This document shows positions 1 through 9,274 of a DNA stretch of 64,000 nucleotides, piece by piece. The stretch lies in NCBI RefSeq assembly GCF_900104335.1, contig NZ_FMXT01000004.1, positions 1 through 64,000 of the forward strand. The letters run 5' to 3'. The stretch is from Pseudobutyrivibrio sp. YE44 (GTDB lineage Bacteria; Bacillota; Clostridia; Lachnospirales; Lachnospiraceae). Within the stretch, counting starts at the first letter, position 1. Each line of letters starts with the position of its first letter. The notes under the pieces were generated by a model. The model did not search any database. It worked only from the letters and a program-made list of their open reading frames with translations, and was not told where the DNA came from. The position numbers were made by a program, and so were the translations under genes.

Positions 1-282
<282 letters not shown>

Positions 283-460
283 AAAGTTTAATTCCGAATC
301 AGTATAAAACTGACTTGTTTACTAATAAAGGTTTCGTTTCATTAAGAAACTTAAATGAATTTCAAGGATACATGTTTTAAAACTTGTATTAATTCAAGGT
401 TTGTTTCACTGTTCAGTTATCAATCTTCGCTTTGTTGTTGCTCTCAGCAGCAACTCGTAT

Positions 461-489
461 ATATTATCATGAGAAGCTATCTTTGTCAA
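461..489 (-). promoter_or_regulatory. rRNA operon promoter P2 (proximal)
   Basis: On the minus strand a perfect TTGACA (484-489) is followed after 17 bases by TAATAT (461-466). It points at the 16S gene about 180 bp downstream, and the leader between them is rich in short inverted repeats, for example around 384-402, as expected for rRNA processing stems. Confidence 0.85.
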
Positions 490-596
490 CAACTTTTTTA
501 TTTATTTTTCAAACTTTTCAGGATTTCAAAATTGTTTATACAATTCTTTCAACTTCCTGTTTGTTCTCAGCACTTCGTTTCCCTCAGTGCTCGATT

Positions 597-625
597 ATAA
601 TATCACCTAGAACCTACAGTGTCAA
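597..625 (-). promoter_or_regulatory. rRNA operon promoter P1 (distal)
   Basis: Minus-strand TTGACA (620-625), a 17-base spacer and TATTAT (597-602). With P2 it forms the tandem promoter arrangement typical of rRNA operons. The 283-749 interval contains these promoters and an A/T-rich leader, and no convincing gene; short ORFs there are in low-complexity sequence without ribosome binding sites. Confidence 0.85.
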
Positions 626-749
626 CAGATATTCTGTGATTTTTTAAAGTAAATCTATTTAGGTCACATACAAGCAATTGTGTGAATTGTACTAATTATT
701 TTTGCAATTTGTTTCTTAAGCCCAAAATGTGGCATTATACACTTATAAC

Positions 750-2135
750 TTAACGAGATATAGCATCCACCGCTTCTTTAATATTAGACACACCAACTAC
801 TTCTATCCCCTTTATTCCATTTGCCACCGAAAGATTAGAAGCTGGAATAATCGCTTTCTTAAAACCAAGTTTCTTCGCCTCACTTACTCTTTGTTCTGCC
901 ATTGCAACAGAACGCACTTCCCCAGACAAGCCAATCTCGCCAAAAACCACAGTGTCTGCATTTATAGCAATTTCTTTTTCACTGGAGTAGATTGCAAGAG
1001 CAATAGCCAAATCAATAGCTGGCTCATTAATTCTAATGCCACCTGCAATGTTTACATATATATCAGAACGTCCCAAGAATATACCACAGGATCTATTTGC
1101 CTTTGTATCGCGCATTCGTTCCAAAACTGCCACTAAAAGGTTTACTCTATTATAGTCGCAGCCTGTTGCCATACGTCTAGGTATTTCAAAGGCCGTCTTG
1201 CTGACAAGAGACTGTATCTCCACTAGAATCGGACGGGTTCCTTCCATAGAACATGTAACAATAGAACCTGTTGCATTTTCTGGTCGACCATCAAGCATGA
1301 CCGCAGAAGGATTTTTTACCTCATCAAGACCTGTATCTCTCATTTCAAAAACGCCTATTTCATTTGTAGAACCAAAACGATTTTTCACTCCTCTAAGTAT
1401 TCTATAGGAAGCATGTCTATCTCCCTCAAAGTAAAGAACGGTATCTACCATATGTTCTAGCACTCTTGGGCCAGCAACAGTTCCCTCTTTTGTTACATGA
1501 CCTACAATAAATACTGCAATTCCTTGAACCTTTGCAATTTCCATCAGCACACTGGTAGACTCTCTTACCTGGGAAACAGAGCCTGGAGCCGAGCCAACAG
1601 ACTCATTGTACATTGTTTGGATAGAGTCAATTATTAGCACTGTTGGCTTTTCTCTTTCTACCACAAGCTTGATGGTATCAAGATTTGTATCACATAACAG
1701 ATCAAGCTTATCATTAAAGGCACCTATTCTATCTGCACGAATTTTAATCTGCTGAAGGGATTCCTCACCAGAAACATACATAACATTTATATTTGAAAGA
1801 CATAATTGTCGACAGGTTTGAAGTAATAAGGTGGACTTACCTATTCCTGGGTCACCTCCCACTAATATCATAGAACCTGGAACTATTCCACCGCCAAGAA
1901 CTCTGTCAAACTCTTCTATATTTGTAGAGATTCGATGCTCATTGGACGCAGTTACATCTATCAGCTTTGTAGGCTTTACCTCCGACACCTTAGCACGAGC
2001 TTTTACTGTGGATTTATCTACCACCTCTTCCACTAGTGAGTTCCAAGCGCCACAGGCTGGGCACTGGCCTGACCATTTTGAAGTTTCATTCCCACATTCC
2101 TGACAAAAGAATACTGATACGTTTTTCTTAGCCAT
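750..2135 (-). CDS. radA: DNA repair protein RadA
   Basis: RadA (Sms) is a RecA-like ATPase that processes recombination intermediates by loading and migrating branched DNA. The 461-residue protein has the full family layout: an N-terminal C4 zinc finger (Cys11, Cys14, Cys25, Cys28), a Walker A motif GGDPGIGKST near residue 95, the RadA-specific KNRFG motif, and a C-terminal Lon-like domain. The chosen ATG follows TAAGGAGAACAAA; an in-frame ATG ten codons upstream has no ribosome binding site and lies in the preceding terminator. An intrinsic terminator separates it from the upstream gene, so it may be partly read through. No clear terminator lies between its stop and the rRNA promoter. Confidence 0.96.
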   Translation of the reverse strand: MAKKNVSVFFCQECGNETSKWSGQCPACGAWNSLVEEVVDKSTVKARAKVSEVKPTKLIDVTASNEHRISTNIEEFDRVLGGGIVPGSMILVGGDPGIGKSTLLLQTCRQLCLSNINVMYVSGEESLQQIKIRADRIGAFNDKLDLLCDTNLDTIKLVVEREKPTVLIIDSIQTMYNESVGSAPGSVSQVRESTSVLMEIAKVQGIAVFIVGHVTKEGTVAGPRVLEHMVDTVLYFEGDRHASYRILRGVKNRFGSTNEIGVFEMRDTGLDEVKNPSAVMLDGRPENATGSIVTCSMEGTRPILVEIQSLVSKTAFEIPRRMATGCDYNRVNLLVAVLERMRDTKANRSCGIFLGRSDIYVNIAGGIRINEPAIDLAIALAIYSSEKEIAINADTVVFGEIGLSGEVRSVAMAEQRVSEAKKLGFKKAIIPASNLSVANGIKGIEVVGVSNIKEAVDAISR

Positions 2136-2154
2136 TTTGTTCTCCTTATAGAAA

Positions 2155-2182
2155 AATCTTCCCATTTGAAAATGGGAAGATT
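2155..2182 (-). terminator. Intrinsic terminator between the 145-aa-type gene and radA
   Basis: A 13-bp perfect stem (AATCTTCCCATTT / AAATGGGAAGATT) with a 2-base loop is followed on the minus strand by a short T run ending in TTTTTC. It sits only 20 bp before the radA start codon, so it may attenuate rather than fully end transcription into radA. Confidence 0.75.
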
Positions 2183-2203
2183 GATTAATTACTAAAACTG
2201 ATA

Positions 2204-2617
2204 TTAAATTCTCTTAACCTGAACCTGAACAGCAACCCCTGGGTCTAACTCAACTGAAAGATTAAGCTTTCCTCCAAGATTTGTCTTCATCTGTCCAGCG
2301 TTTGCTCCACCAACTGTGATAGCATATTCTGTCTCTGGTTCGAGCTCCAAGGTAATCATTGCATCTCCCTTACCTTCAACAGAAAAAGAAACGGAATCAG
2401 ATGAACAAGTAAACTTTTCAACTGCTGTACCTGGAACTGATTCATATACGAACATTCCATTACGCTCCAGCTTTGTGATGTCGGAAAAAGTCTTTACCTT
2501 GTACAAATCCCCATCGTGCTTGTAGTCTTCAAGTTTCTTCTTATCAGCCAATGTGTAATCACCAAAGCTGATGGTTCCGTCTGCTTCGCTGCGAATTAAC
2601 TCGCTAATTACAGCCAT
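2204..2617 (-). CDS. Conserved small protein of unknown function
   Basis: A 137-residue protein starting MAVISELIRSEADG. The start follows TAGGAGGAATAAGG; a longer in-frame start eight codons upstream lacks a site. There is no signal peptide or membrane segment. The sequence alternates charged and hydrophobic residues in a way that suggests an all-beta fold, with a stretch LELEPETEYAITV and a C-terminal beta-rich SVELDPGVAVQVQVK. I recall similar small proteins from Lachnospiraceae being auto-annotated as endosialidase-like, but I see no catalytic motif supporting an enzyme. It has its own promoter and sits between clpC and radA. Confidence 0.8.
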   Translation of the reverse strand: MAVISELIRSEADGTISFGDYTLADKKKLEDYKHDGDLYKVKTFSDITKLERNGMFVYESVPGTAVEKFTCSSDSVSFSVEGKGDAMITLELEPETEYAITVGGANAGQMKTNLGGKLNLSVELDPGVAVQVQVKRI

Positions 2618-2675
2618 CCTTATTCCTCCTATGCTCTGCAAAATGCAGATTGTCTAACGACTATGTTGTTTAATA

Positions 2676-2704
2676 ATTATAGCAAAGGATTTTTATTTTA
2701 ACAA
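2676..2704 (-). promoter_or_regulatory. Promoter of the small gene upstream of radA
   Basis: Minus-strand TTGTTA (2699-2704), 17-base spacer, TATAAT (2676-2681). A short hairpin (CTGCA TTT TGCAG, about 2636-2649) lies in the resulting 5' leader just before the ribosome binding site. Confidence 0.75.
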
Positions 2705-2722
2705 TAAATGGCCTGAATAAAA

Positions 2723-5161
2723 CTAACATTTTTCAAAAACTACAACATCACCTTTGACTTTTGCTTTAACAGAATCAGAGGATTTGATTTTTCCAGCCAA
2801 TATCTCTTCTGCCATAACATCTTCAAGTGCAGTCTGAATCTTTCTACGGATAGGTCTTGCGCCATACTTATGATCGAAGGATTTTTCCACAATCCATGTC
2901 TTAACTGAAGCAGGAATAGAAACAGTGATATCCATCTGCTCCTTACATCTGGCTGCAAATTGCTTAACCTGAAGACCTGCAATTTCCTTCATATCATCTT
3001 TATTGAGAGCCCTAAATACAATTGTCTCGTCAATTCGGTTTAAGAACTCTGGCTTGAAGATACGTTTTACTTCTTCCATAACACCATTCTTCATGAATTC
3101 GTAGTCTTTGCTAGCATCTTCTTTTGAAGCAAAACCAAGCTTCTTTGGCTCGATAATAGCCTGAGCGCCTGCATTAGAAGTCATGATAATAATTGTGTTT
3201 TTAAAGTCAACCTTTCTTCCCTGAGAATCAGTTACATGGCCATCATCCAAAATCTGAAGAAGAACATTGAATACATCAGGGTGAGCCTTTTCTATTTCGT
3301 CGAAAAGAATAACTGAGTAAGGATTTCTTCTGACCTTTTCTGAAAGCTGACCACCTTCATCGTAACCAACATATCCAGGAGGTGAACCTATCATTTTAGA
3401 CACTGAGTGCTTTTCCATGTATTCACTCATATCTACTCGAATCATTGAATTTTCTGTTCCAAAAACTGCTTCAGCTAAAGCCTTAGAAATCTCAGTTTTA
3501 CCAACACCTGTAGGTCCTAAGAATAAGAAGGAACCAATCGGTCTACCTTTTTCTTTAAGACCCACACGACCACGACGGACAGCTCTAGCAACTGCTGAAA
3601 CAGCTTCCTCCTGTCCGATTACACGCTTATGTAAGATAGATTCGATTTTTCTAAGTCTAACTGACTCTTGTTCTGTAAGCTTTGCCACTGGAATCTTGGT
3701 CCAAAGGGCAACTACATTTGCAACATCGTTTTCTGTAAGGACGGCCGGTTTTGTTTTGCGCTTGCGATTAAGTTTTTTATCCTCAGATTCTTTTTGCGCA
3801 ACCAAGTCATCCTTTTCTTTTTTAATTGAACTTGCAAGAGCAATATCACCAGCAACAATGGCATTTTCCATTTCTTGAGCAAGCGCTTCTATCTTATTTA
3901 AAAGATCATCATCTTTTGTGTTTTTCTTAACAAAGCTAAGCTTTAATGATGCAGCCGCCTCGTCCATTAAATCAATAGCCTTATCTGGCAAAAATCTGTC
4001 TGCAATGTATCTCTCTGATAAGGTAACGCAAGCAACAACCGCTTCGTCTGGTATTTCAACACCATGATGTTCCTCATAAAGATTGCGAACACCCTTGAGG
4101 ATTTCGATAGTCTCCTCAGCTGTAGGTTCTTCAACCATAACAGGCTGGAATCTACGTTCAAGAGCAGCATCCTTTTCTACGTATTTACGATATTCAGTGA
4201 TAGTGGTAGCACCAAGGATTTGGATTTCCCCACGTGCCATAGCAGGCTTTAAAATGTTTGAAGCATCGATTGCTCCCTCAGCTCCACCTGCACCAATAAG
4301 TGTATGAATCTCGTCGATAAAAAGAAGGATATTACCCTCCTCAACAACTTCCGCAATAACTTTTTTGATACGCTCCTCGAATTCACCTCGGTATTTTGAG
4401 CCTGCAACCATTCCTGATAAATCCAGTGATAAAACTCTAAGGTCTCTAACAGAATCTGGGACAATTCCCTCAACTATTCTCTGAGCAAGACCTTCAACAA
4501 TTGCGGTTTTACCAACGCCAGGTTCACCAATAAGACATGGATTATTCTTTCCACGTCTTGATAAAATCTGAATAACTCTTTGAATTTCAGAATCACGACC
4601 AACAATAGGGTCTAGCTCTCCCTCTGCAGCCATCTCTGTAAGGTCACGAGAGAATTGGTCTAGATAAGAGGCTTCATTACGGCGACGACCACTGTTCATG
4701 GCCTGCATTTCCTCTTTATAGACTGCACCCTCAGCCCCCATTCCTGCAACAAGCTCTGAGAAAAGCTTGTGTGGATTCACATCAAGGGAATTTAAAAGTC
4801 TGGCGCCAGAACAATCCTGCATGCGAATCATTGCAAGCAAAAGATGTTCTGTTCCGATTGTTTTTGAATTACATTTATCTGCTTCCTCTGCAGCATGCTC
4901 TAAGAGCTGCTCCATTTTAGGTGTATATCCATCTCTATCCTGAAGTGCCACTTCTCCGCCTGGTGAAATCAATTCCTCAACCAGCTTAAGAAGAGCCTCT
5001 TTGCTGACACCATTAGATTCCAAAACCTTGGCAGCAAGAGAATTCTCCTGTTCGATAATAGAAATGAGAAGATGCTCTGTTCCAACATAACTATGCTGCA
5101 AAGACTTTGAAAGCTTCGATGCACCTGAAATAGCTCGTTTCGCCTGTTTTGAATATTCCAT
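2723..5161 (-). CDS. clpC: ATP-dependent Clp protease ATPase subunit ClpC
   Basis: ClpC is the AAA+ unfoldase that feeds substrates to ClpP and works in protein quality control. The 812-residue protein has two Clp N-repeats (about 1-150), a first AAA+ domain with Walker A GEPGVGKT, a UVR-type middle region ([19 protein letters not shown]) that separates ClpC from ClpA, a second AAA+ domain with GPTGVGKT, and a C-terminal D2-small domain. The start ATG is preceded by AAAGGAGAAGCTA. In many Firmicutes clpC follows ctsR-mcsA-mcsB; here none of these is present and the upstream neighbour is a membrane protein gene 16 bp away, so clpC is probably cotranscribed with it. Confidence 0.96.
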   Translation of the reverse strand: MEYSKQAKRAISGASKLSKSLQHSYVGTEHLLISIIEQENSLAAKVLESNGVSKEALLKLVEELISPGGEVALQDRDGYTPKMEQLLEHAAEEADKCNSKTIGTEHLLLAMIRMQDCSGARLLNSLDVNPHKLFSELVAGMGAEGAVYKEEMQAMNSGRRRNEASYLDQFSRDLTEMAAEGELDPIVGRDSEIQRVIQILSRRGKNNPCLIGEPGVGKTAIVEGLAQRIVEGIVPDSVRDLRVLSLDLSGMVAGSKYRGEFEERIKKVIAEVVEEGNILLFIDEIHTLIGAGGAEGAIDASNILKPAMARGEIQILGATTITEYRKYVEKDAALERRFQPVMVEEPTAEETIEILKGVRNLYEEHHGVEIPDEAVVACVTLSERYIADRFLPDKAIDLMDEAAASLKLSFVKKNTKDDDLLNKIEALAQEMENAIVAGDIALASSIKKEKDDLVAQKESEDKKLNRKRKTKPAVLTENDVANVVALWTKIPVAKLTEQESVRLRKIESILHKRVIGQEEAVSAVARAVRRGRVGLKEKGRPIGSFLFLGPTGVGKTEISKALAEAVFGTENSMIRVDMSEYMEKHSVSKMIGSPPGYVGYDEGGQLSEKVRRNPYSVILFDEIEKAHPDVFNVLLQILDDGHVTDSQGRKVDFKNTIIIMTSNAGAQAIIEPKKLGFASKEDASKDYEFMKNGVMEEVKRIFKPEFLNRIDETIVFRALNKDDMKEIAGLQVKQFAARCKEQMDITVSIPASVKTWIVEKSFDHKYGARPIRRKIQTALEDVMAEEILAGKIKSSDSVKAKVKGDVVVFEKC

Positions 5162-5177
5162 TAGCTTCTCCTTTTAT

Positions 5178-6656
5178 TTATAGGTCGTTAAGATCCATCA
5201 TATTTAAGCTCGAACTTCTGCGAGCATCATAGTTTGAAACTGTTTCAGCTGGAGAAATAGAAGGTTCTTCCTCAACCTCCTCTTCGTACTCGTCGTAGTC
5301 TCCATCCTCGTAATACTCTTCCTCAGCTTCGTCGTAATCCTCTTCCTCTTCTTCATAATCATCGTCATTTTCAGCCTTACGCTTTAAAGGATTTCCAAAA
5401 GCGATTGGACGAGGAAGCTTTCTAACAGATTTCTTAGGCGCTGTTGCGAAAACATCACCGTCGAAATCGTCATCTCTATCTCTAGATTTAACAAGTGAAT
5501 TGATGATTACAAAAACAAGAAGCACACAAAGAACAATAAGTCCCATTATTACCTTGCGATAAGTGTTGAGCTTGTTTATGTAAAGATCTGAGTTGTCATT
5601 TGAAGATGTTACACCTGAATCCTCTGAATCTGAAGCTGATGAGCCTGTGCCGATGGCATTAACTAAGCTTTCGTCAACACGAGAAACTGTATTGTTAGCA
5701 CTGTCGTATACAAACCAACCTGTAGTGCCAGCCTTATTTGTTCCATATAAATAGTAGAACTCGCCACCATCAAGGGTGTATACAGAGGCACTACCGCCAG
5801 TAACATCAAGTGCAATATTCTGGAAAGCAGAAGATAATGGTTCCCCTGCATCTGAAAGCATAATTAAATCGTTAGATGCATTAAGCATTAAAAATTGTGA
5901 TACTGTACCTTCATCAGCATTGTAAGAATAGAAAACACCAGAACCTGCAACGTTGTCAGCTGGCTTTAAATAAAGAAGTGTAACATTTCCATTGACTGGC
6001 TCGCTGTAAGTGCTTGAACCAATTGTGATGGTCTTCTTTTCAAAGCCTGAAGGAACTTCTGAGTCAGCGTATCTTTCAGAAACAACATAAGAAACGCCAT
6101 TGATATCAAAGCCACCATTAGCATTGAGAGTACCAACTGCCCCTGTGGATGGAGCTGCTGCTACCTCAGGAGTCTCTGCTGGAGCCTCTTCAACTGGCTG
6201 TTCCACAGGCTCCTCTGCTGCTGTTTCAGCTGGTGCCTCCTCGGCAGGCTTTTCCTCAACAGTGGTCTCTGTGCTGTCAGATGAACCACCACCGATAGTG
6301 ATGTTAGTGCTGCTGCCAGAGCAAGTTGTAGATGAAATAATAACTGAGGCAGTACCTGCGCTAGCCGCATTGAAAACCACATCACCTGACTTACCTGTGA
6401 AGGTGATAAAATTGCCTGAAGCTGTGTAATCCTTACCTGTACAGCTAACAAGATTTAACATGCTGGCTGTGTATTTTACAGTGATAGTGCCTGACTCTGA
6501 GGCTGTAACAGACACAGTCACCTTGTCCCCTACGGCAGGAGATTCTTTAGACACTGCAATCATGGTGGTGCCCTGAGCCAACGCAACAATATTCATAGTA
6601 CAAACACAAAGTGCTATCGCAATAATATTTAAAGTCCTTTTAAACGCTTTATTCAT
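5178..6656 (-). CDS. Secreted, membrane-anchored protein with a cohesin-like domain and acidic cytoplasmic tail
   Basis: The 492-residue protein begins with a signal peptide (MNKAFKRTLNIIAIALCVC...). Residues about 30-125 resemble a cohesin/bacterial Ig fold: paired V-x-V-x-V strands (VGDKVTVSV), a YTASMLNLVSC stretch like the cohesin YD..vL.l segment, and GTASVIISS. A Glu/Pro/Ala-rich linker follows (TVEEKPAEEAPAETAA...), then a beta-rich domain, a single transmembrane helix (VIMGLIVLCVLLVFVIIN) near residue 395 and a very acidic Asp/Glu/Tyr-rich cytoplasmic tail ending NMMDLNDL. The start follows GGAAGGTAATTGTT. It precedes clpC by 16 bp. A scaffolding or surface-sensing role is inference; dockerin partners are not visible here. 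Confidence 0.75.
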   Translation of the reverse strand: MNKAFKRTLNIIAIALCVCTMNIVALAQGTTMIAVSKESPAVGDKVTVSVTASESGTITVKYTASMLNLVSCTGKDYTASGNFITFTGKSGDVVFNAASAGTASVIISSTTCSGSSTNITIGGGSSDSTETTVEEKPAEEAPAETAAEEPVEQPVEEAPAETPEVAAAPSTGAVGTLNANGGFDINGVSYVVSERYADSEVPSGFEKKTITIGSSTYSEPVNGNVTLLYLKPADNVAGSGVFYSYNADEGTVSQFLMLNASNDLIMLSDAGEPLSSAFQNIALDVTGGSASVYTLDGGEFYYLYGTNKAGTTGWFVYDSANNTVSRVDESLVNAIGTGSSASDSEDSGVTSSNDNSDLYINKLNTYRKVIMGLIVLCVLLVFVIINSLVKSRDRDDDFDGDVFATAPKKSVRKLPRPIAFGNPLKRKAENDDDYEEEEEDYDEAEEEYYEDGDYDEYEEEVEEEPSISPAETVSNYDARRSSSLNMMDLNDL

Positions 6657-6682
6657 AACAATTACCTTCCATTTCCCGTGAG

Positions 6683-6714
6683 GGGCTTTAACACAAGAAT
6701 TTGCTATCAAGCCC
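6683..6714 (-). other. Leader hairpin of the cohesin-like gene
   Basis: GGGCTT (6683-6688) pairs with AAGCCC (6709-6714) in the 5' untranslated region, enclosing about 20 nt. It has no T run and lies 27 bp before the start codon. I do not recognise it as a known riboswitch class. Confidence 0.45.
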
Positions 6715-6743
6715 AAACTATCACACTATATATAGATAATTTA

Positions 6744-6772
6744 ATTATAGATAAACGTTTATTTATAGTCAA
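6744..6772 (-). promoter_or_regulatory. Promoter of the cohesin-like/clpC operon with overlapping palindrome
   Basis: Minus-strand TTGACT (6767-6772), 17-base spacer and TATAAT (6744-6749). The spacer is filled by the perfect 12-bp palindrome ATAAACGTTTAT (6751-6762), extending to about 22 bp with one mismatch, a layout typical of a repressor site that blocks RNA polymerase. The regulator is not known. Confidence 0.75.
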
Positions 6773-6963
6773 CAATTTCGGCAAAGTAAAAGGAGCCAGA
6801 TGCCACCTGAAAGGCCCGAATAAGAACCCACAATTTTGGTGATATTTTCACCTATATTTATGTCGAAAGCAAATAAAACAAAAAAGAGAATTCCAACAGC
6901 AAACAACAGCGCCAATGCGCCAAAGGATAGGATTAATTCTTTATCAAGTCGTTTATTATTCAT
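6769..6963 (-). CDS. Small membrane protein of unknown function
   Basis: A 64-residue protein (MNNKRLDKELILSFGALALL...) with one long hydrophobic segment, about residues 13-33, and a second moderately hydrophobic C-terminal segment ending LLLLCRNC. GGAGG lies eight bases before the chosen ATG; a start five codons earlier would place the ribosome binding site inside the gene. Its 3' end overlaps the promoter of the next operon. No family is recognised. Confidence 0.55.
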   Translation of the reverse strand: MNNKRLDKELILSFGALALLFAVGILFFVLFAFDINIGENITKIVGSYSGLSGGIWLLLLCRNC

Positions 6964-7114
6964 TATGAACACCTCCATTAAATAAGCTCGTTCTTAACTG
7001 ATGGAGAAAGTATAAAAGATTTTAGTGTCCATATTTATGGGCAGATTTTCAAGTGAGCCGTTGAGATGGTAAAATTAAGCTAGTAAAAAAGTTTTATAGG
7101 GAACGGATTGGATT

Positions 7115-7567
7115 ATGAGTTTTATTATTACAATGTGGGAATGGATTAAAATAATATTTGCAATTGTATTTTCAGTCGGTAGTATTACTTGGGTAATCTA
7201 CAACTATATCAAAGGTCATAGACTTGGAATTGAAGCACTATGTCAGGTGGATACAACCTTCACTGTAACTTGCACCGTTTGTGATAATACCTACGAGGTT
7301 GCTCCTAGAGATTTTTTGAAGATTTCTAGTTTCAGAATTCAAAAAACCAAGTATGTTCAAAAGGGATTTGTAGGAAGTGAGCAGGCATTAGCTCTGCAAA
7401 GGTACTGTCCTTGTCCTTATTGCAAAAGAGATGAACTTGCAAAGTTTCACGATGTAGATAAAGTTCAAGAATTGGATAAAGCTGTAGCTTGGCCTATAAT
7501 GATTAAGTATGCAGCCATAGGATTGTTGCCTCCAATAATCATTGGATCGATTATTATGAGGTTTTAG
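7115..7567 (+). CDS. Membrane protein with a zinc-ribbon-like loop, function unknown
   Basis: This 150-residue protein has an N-terminal transmembrane helix (residues about 8-28), a soluble middle and a C-terminal transmembrane helix (about 128-148). The soluble part carries CTVC near residue 51 and CPCPYC near residue 93, spaced like a zinc ribbon with two knuckles, separated by a basic stretch (KISSFRIQKTKYVQKG). The ribosome binding site is a modest AGGGAACGG. It is one of very few plus-strand genes here, divergent from the small membrane gene and followed by its own terminator. The motif suggests metal binding; no enzymatic function can be assigned. Confidence 0.7.
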   Translation: MSFIITMWEWIKIIFAIVFSVGSITWVIYNYIKGHRLGIEALCQVDTTFTVTCTVCDNTYEVAPRDFLKISSFRIQKTKYVQKGFVGSEQALALQRYCPCPYCKRDELAKFHDVDKVQELDKAVAWPIMIKYAAIGLLPPIIIGSIIMRF

Positions 7568-7599
7568 AAATTAATACTGATATTTATATGCATAATTAA

Positions 7600-7634
7600 A
7601 GCCCCCTATTCAACTGAATAGAGGGCTGTTTTTG
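7600..7634 (+). terminator. Intrinsic terminator after the zinc-ribbon membrane gene
   Basis: A 12-bp stem with one mismatch (AGCCCCCTATTC / GAATAGAGGGCT) and a short loop, followed by GTTTTTG. Confidence 0.85.
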
Positions 7635-7681
7635 TATGCTATGTTTTTCTGTTGAACCAACAAGAAGTTACTATCAATCCA

Positions 7682-8272
7682 CTACATTAGTTTTTCTGTA
7701 AGGAGTCTAAAGTAAATTCCTTTTCCCGAAGCAATAGATAAAAAACCAGTTATAACTGCAATAGTAAGCTGAGCAAAATCCACATTGCTATAAATATAAA
7801 AATGAGTCGCTACATTTAATAATGCCATGAATGCAGTTGTCAGAATCGCAACAAAAGCTGCATATAGCACTGGCTTTGGCCAAGCACCGAAGAAAACTCC
7901 CAGCTTGTTAACAGGTCGCTTGCTTCTTCTCAAAGAATTCTTCCAAACCTTTATCATAACAATGAGCTCTTCAAAATCGTCTGGGGTATTCTTAAAGTTA
8001 ATGCTCTTCCTTAACATATCAATAGGTGCATTTGGTACAAGCTCTGGTCTAGCATTGAAGGTAAGAATTGCCTCCTGAAAAAGAAGGAGCTTATCTTCTG
8101 CTTCCATAGAGCCAGATTCCTCATTGTAAACCTGCTGGAGATTTTCGATAAACACTCTCTGATTGTATGTAAGCTTCATCTTAAGGCGAGCCAAATTGTT
8201 TGGGTCCGCCATGAAGCGACTAAATTCTTTATCAATTGTTTCTCTTGTCTTTTCGCTAACTACTATTTTCAT
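7682..8272 (-). CDS. Membrane protein of unknown function downstream of a toxin-antitoxin pair
   Basis: A 196-residue protein (MKIVVSEKTRETIDKEFSRF...). The first 125 residues are charged and probably helical; two hydrophobic segments follow near residues 127-150 (VLYAAFVAILTTAFMALLNVA) and 160-185 (FAQLTIAVITGFLSIASG). Neither this ATG nor an in-frame TTG 12 codons upstream has a clear ribosome binding site, so the start is uncertain. It begins about 50 bp after the antitoxin stop and is probably on the same transcript. I do not recognise the family. Confidence 0.6.
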   Translation of the reverse strand: MKIVVSEKTRETIDKEFSRFMADPNNLARLKMKLTYNQRVFIENLQQVYNEESGSMEAEDKLLLFQEAILTFNARPELVPNAPIDMLRKSINFKNTPDDFEELIVMIKVWKNSLRRSKRPVNKLGVFFGAWPKPVLYAAFVAILTTAFMALLNVATHFYIYSNVDFAQLTIAVITGFLSIASGKGIYFRLLTEKLM

Positions 8273-8323
8273 GAGTAAAATTTTAATACAACAAGGATGT
8301 AAATTCAAATGATATACATCACA

Positions 8324-8599
8324 TTATTTTCCAAGAGGAACGATAGCCAATGTTTTCCCTAACGCAGCAAGAAGCTTTAATACTGTTTCAAGCTGTGGCG
8401 AAGATGTTCCTGCTTCTATTCTTGCTATCACAGGCTGTCTAACCCCAGAAAGTTTCTCTAATTCACGTTGACTTATGCCTTTTTCAGTACGAGCTTTAAC
8501 AAGCTCGCCCATCAAGGCCACACGCAAATCACTCTCTGCAATTTCTTCTGGCGTATATAGTTCATTTCTTACTTCATTCCAGTTTTTAAATTCTTTCAT
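8324..8599 (-). CDS. XRE-family antitoxin (HigA type)
   Basis: A 91-residue helix-turn-helix protein. The DNA-binding motif spans about residues 40-75 (GISQRELEKLSGVRQPVIARIEAG...), the classic XRE pattern with Q-x3-E...S-x2-I-x-R-x-E-x-G. Its gene starts 14 bp inside the end of the toxin gene, with AGGAG eight bases before the ATG. Toxin-first order is the hallmark of higBA systems. It should neutralise the toxin and repress the promoter upstream. Confidence 0.88.
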   Translation of the reverse strand: MKEFKNWNEVRNELYTPEEIAESDLRVALMGELVKARTEKGISQRELEKLSGVRQPVIARIEAGTSSPQLETVLKLLAALGKTLAIVPLGK

Positions 8600-8954
8600 T
8601 TGCTTTGCTCCTCTCTAAATAGTCCTCTAACTCTCTTTTTGCTTGTTCAATTTCTCTCTTCGGTGTTTTTTGAGTCTTCTTCATAAACTGATGTAATAAC
8701 ACGAATTTACCATCAACCAATCCTGCGAATAGAATTCTGTTCGCAAGAGGTCTCAACTCCCAAATATCACCATCTAAATGTTTACATATAGGTTCACCAA
8801 TATATGTTCCATAGACAGACAATGCTTGAATATAATCATTAACTTTATTTGCGTTAATTCTAGCATCTTTGCCCTTTTTCGAAGTTATATCCTTTAAGAA
8901 CTCATACACCTGAGAATAGCCATTTCTATCTTCATAAAATATTATTTCGTACAA
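8586..8954 (-). CDS. RelE/HigB-type toxin (Gp49-like family)
   Basis: A 122-residue protein matching the phage-derived Gp49-like/HigB group of the RelE superfamily: an N-terminal helical part (YSQVYEFLKDITSKKGKDARINANKV), the conserved core DIWELRPLANRILFAG and the C-terminal LLHQFMKKTQKTPKREIEQAKRELEDY helix. The WELR and HxFxKKTQKTP motifs are those expected of ribosome-dependent mRNA interferases. Translation starts at TTG, with GAAAGGA seven bases upstream. It pairs with the overlapping antitoxin gene. Confidence 0.9.
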   Translation of the reverse strand: MYEIIFYEDRNGYSQVYEFLKDITSKKGKDARINANKVNDYIQALSVYGTYIGEPICKHLDGDIWELRPLANRILFAGLVDGKFVLLHQFMKKTQKTPKREIEQAKRELEDYLERSKANERI

Positions 8955-8971
8955 TATTAATCCTTTCTTTT

Positions 8972-9007
8972 ATGATAACTTTCTAGTTATCAAACTGTCA
9001 ACAGTTT
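8972..9007 (-). promoter_or_regulatory. Toxin-antitoxin promoter with two overlapping inverted repeats
   Basis: On the minus strand TTGACA (8996-9001) is separated by 18 bases from TATCAT (8972-8977). One inverted repeat, AAACTG-N4-CAGTTT (8992-9007), covers the -35 box; another, TGATAAC-N6-GTTATCA (8973-8992), covers the spacer and -10. This is the expected shape of an autoregulated toxin-antitoxin promoter. The start site would lie only about 10 nt before the toxin start codon. Confidence 0.7.
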
Positions 9008-9274
9008 ATTTGTAATTCATTTATGCATTTATTCTCAATAAATTGGGTAAATCAAAAGAATACCGAAACTTGTACTCAGTTCGGCAATATAAGTTCTACT
9101 TAGAATTATAGAATTGCAGTATCAATAGCATTTATACTACTAGCATATATTCCATCTGTCTACTGTCATTTGCTAATAACATTTATGCATTATTAAAAAA
9201 GATTTTAGCAAGAATGCATTAGATTAGTACGATGATTATGGTTAAAAAAAGGATTTATCAATATTGTCTATGCT
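9008..9274. other. A/T-rich non-coding stretch
   Basis: No ORF with a ribosome binding site, no RNA gene and no recognisable mobile element was found. It contains scattered short palindromes such as ATGCAT and leads directly into the structured region that follows. Confidence 0.6.

Noticed and set aside
6683-6714. Riboswitch upstream of the cohesin-like gene
   Set aside because: Only one weak hairpin is visible and none of the conserved bases of known classes is present.
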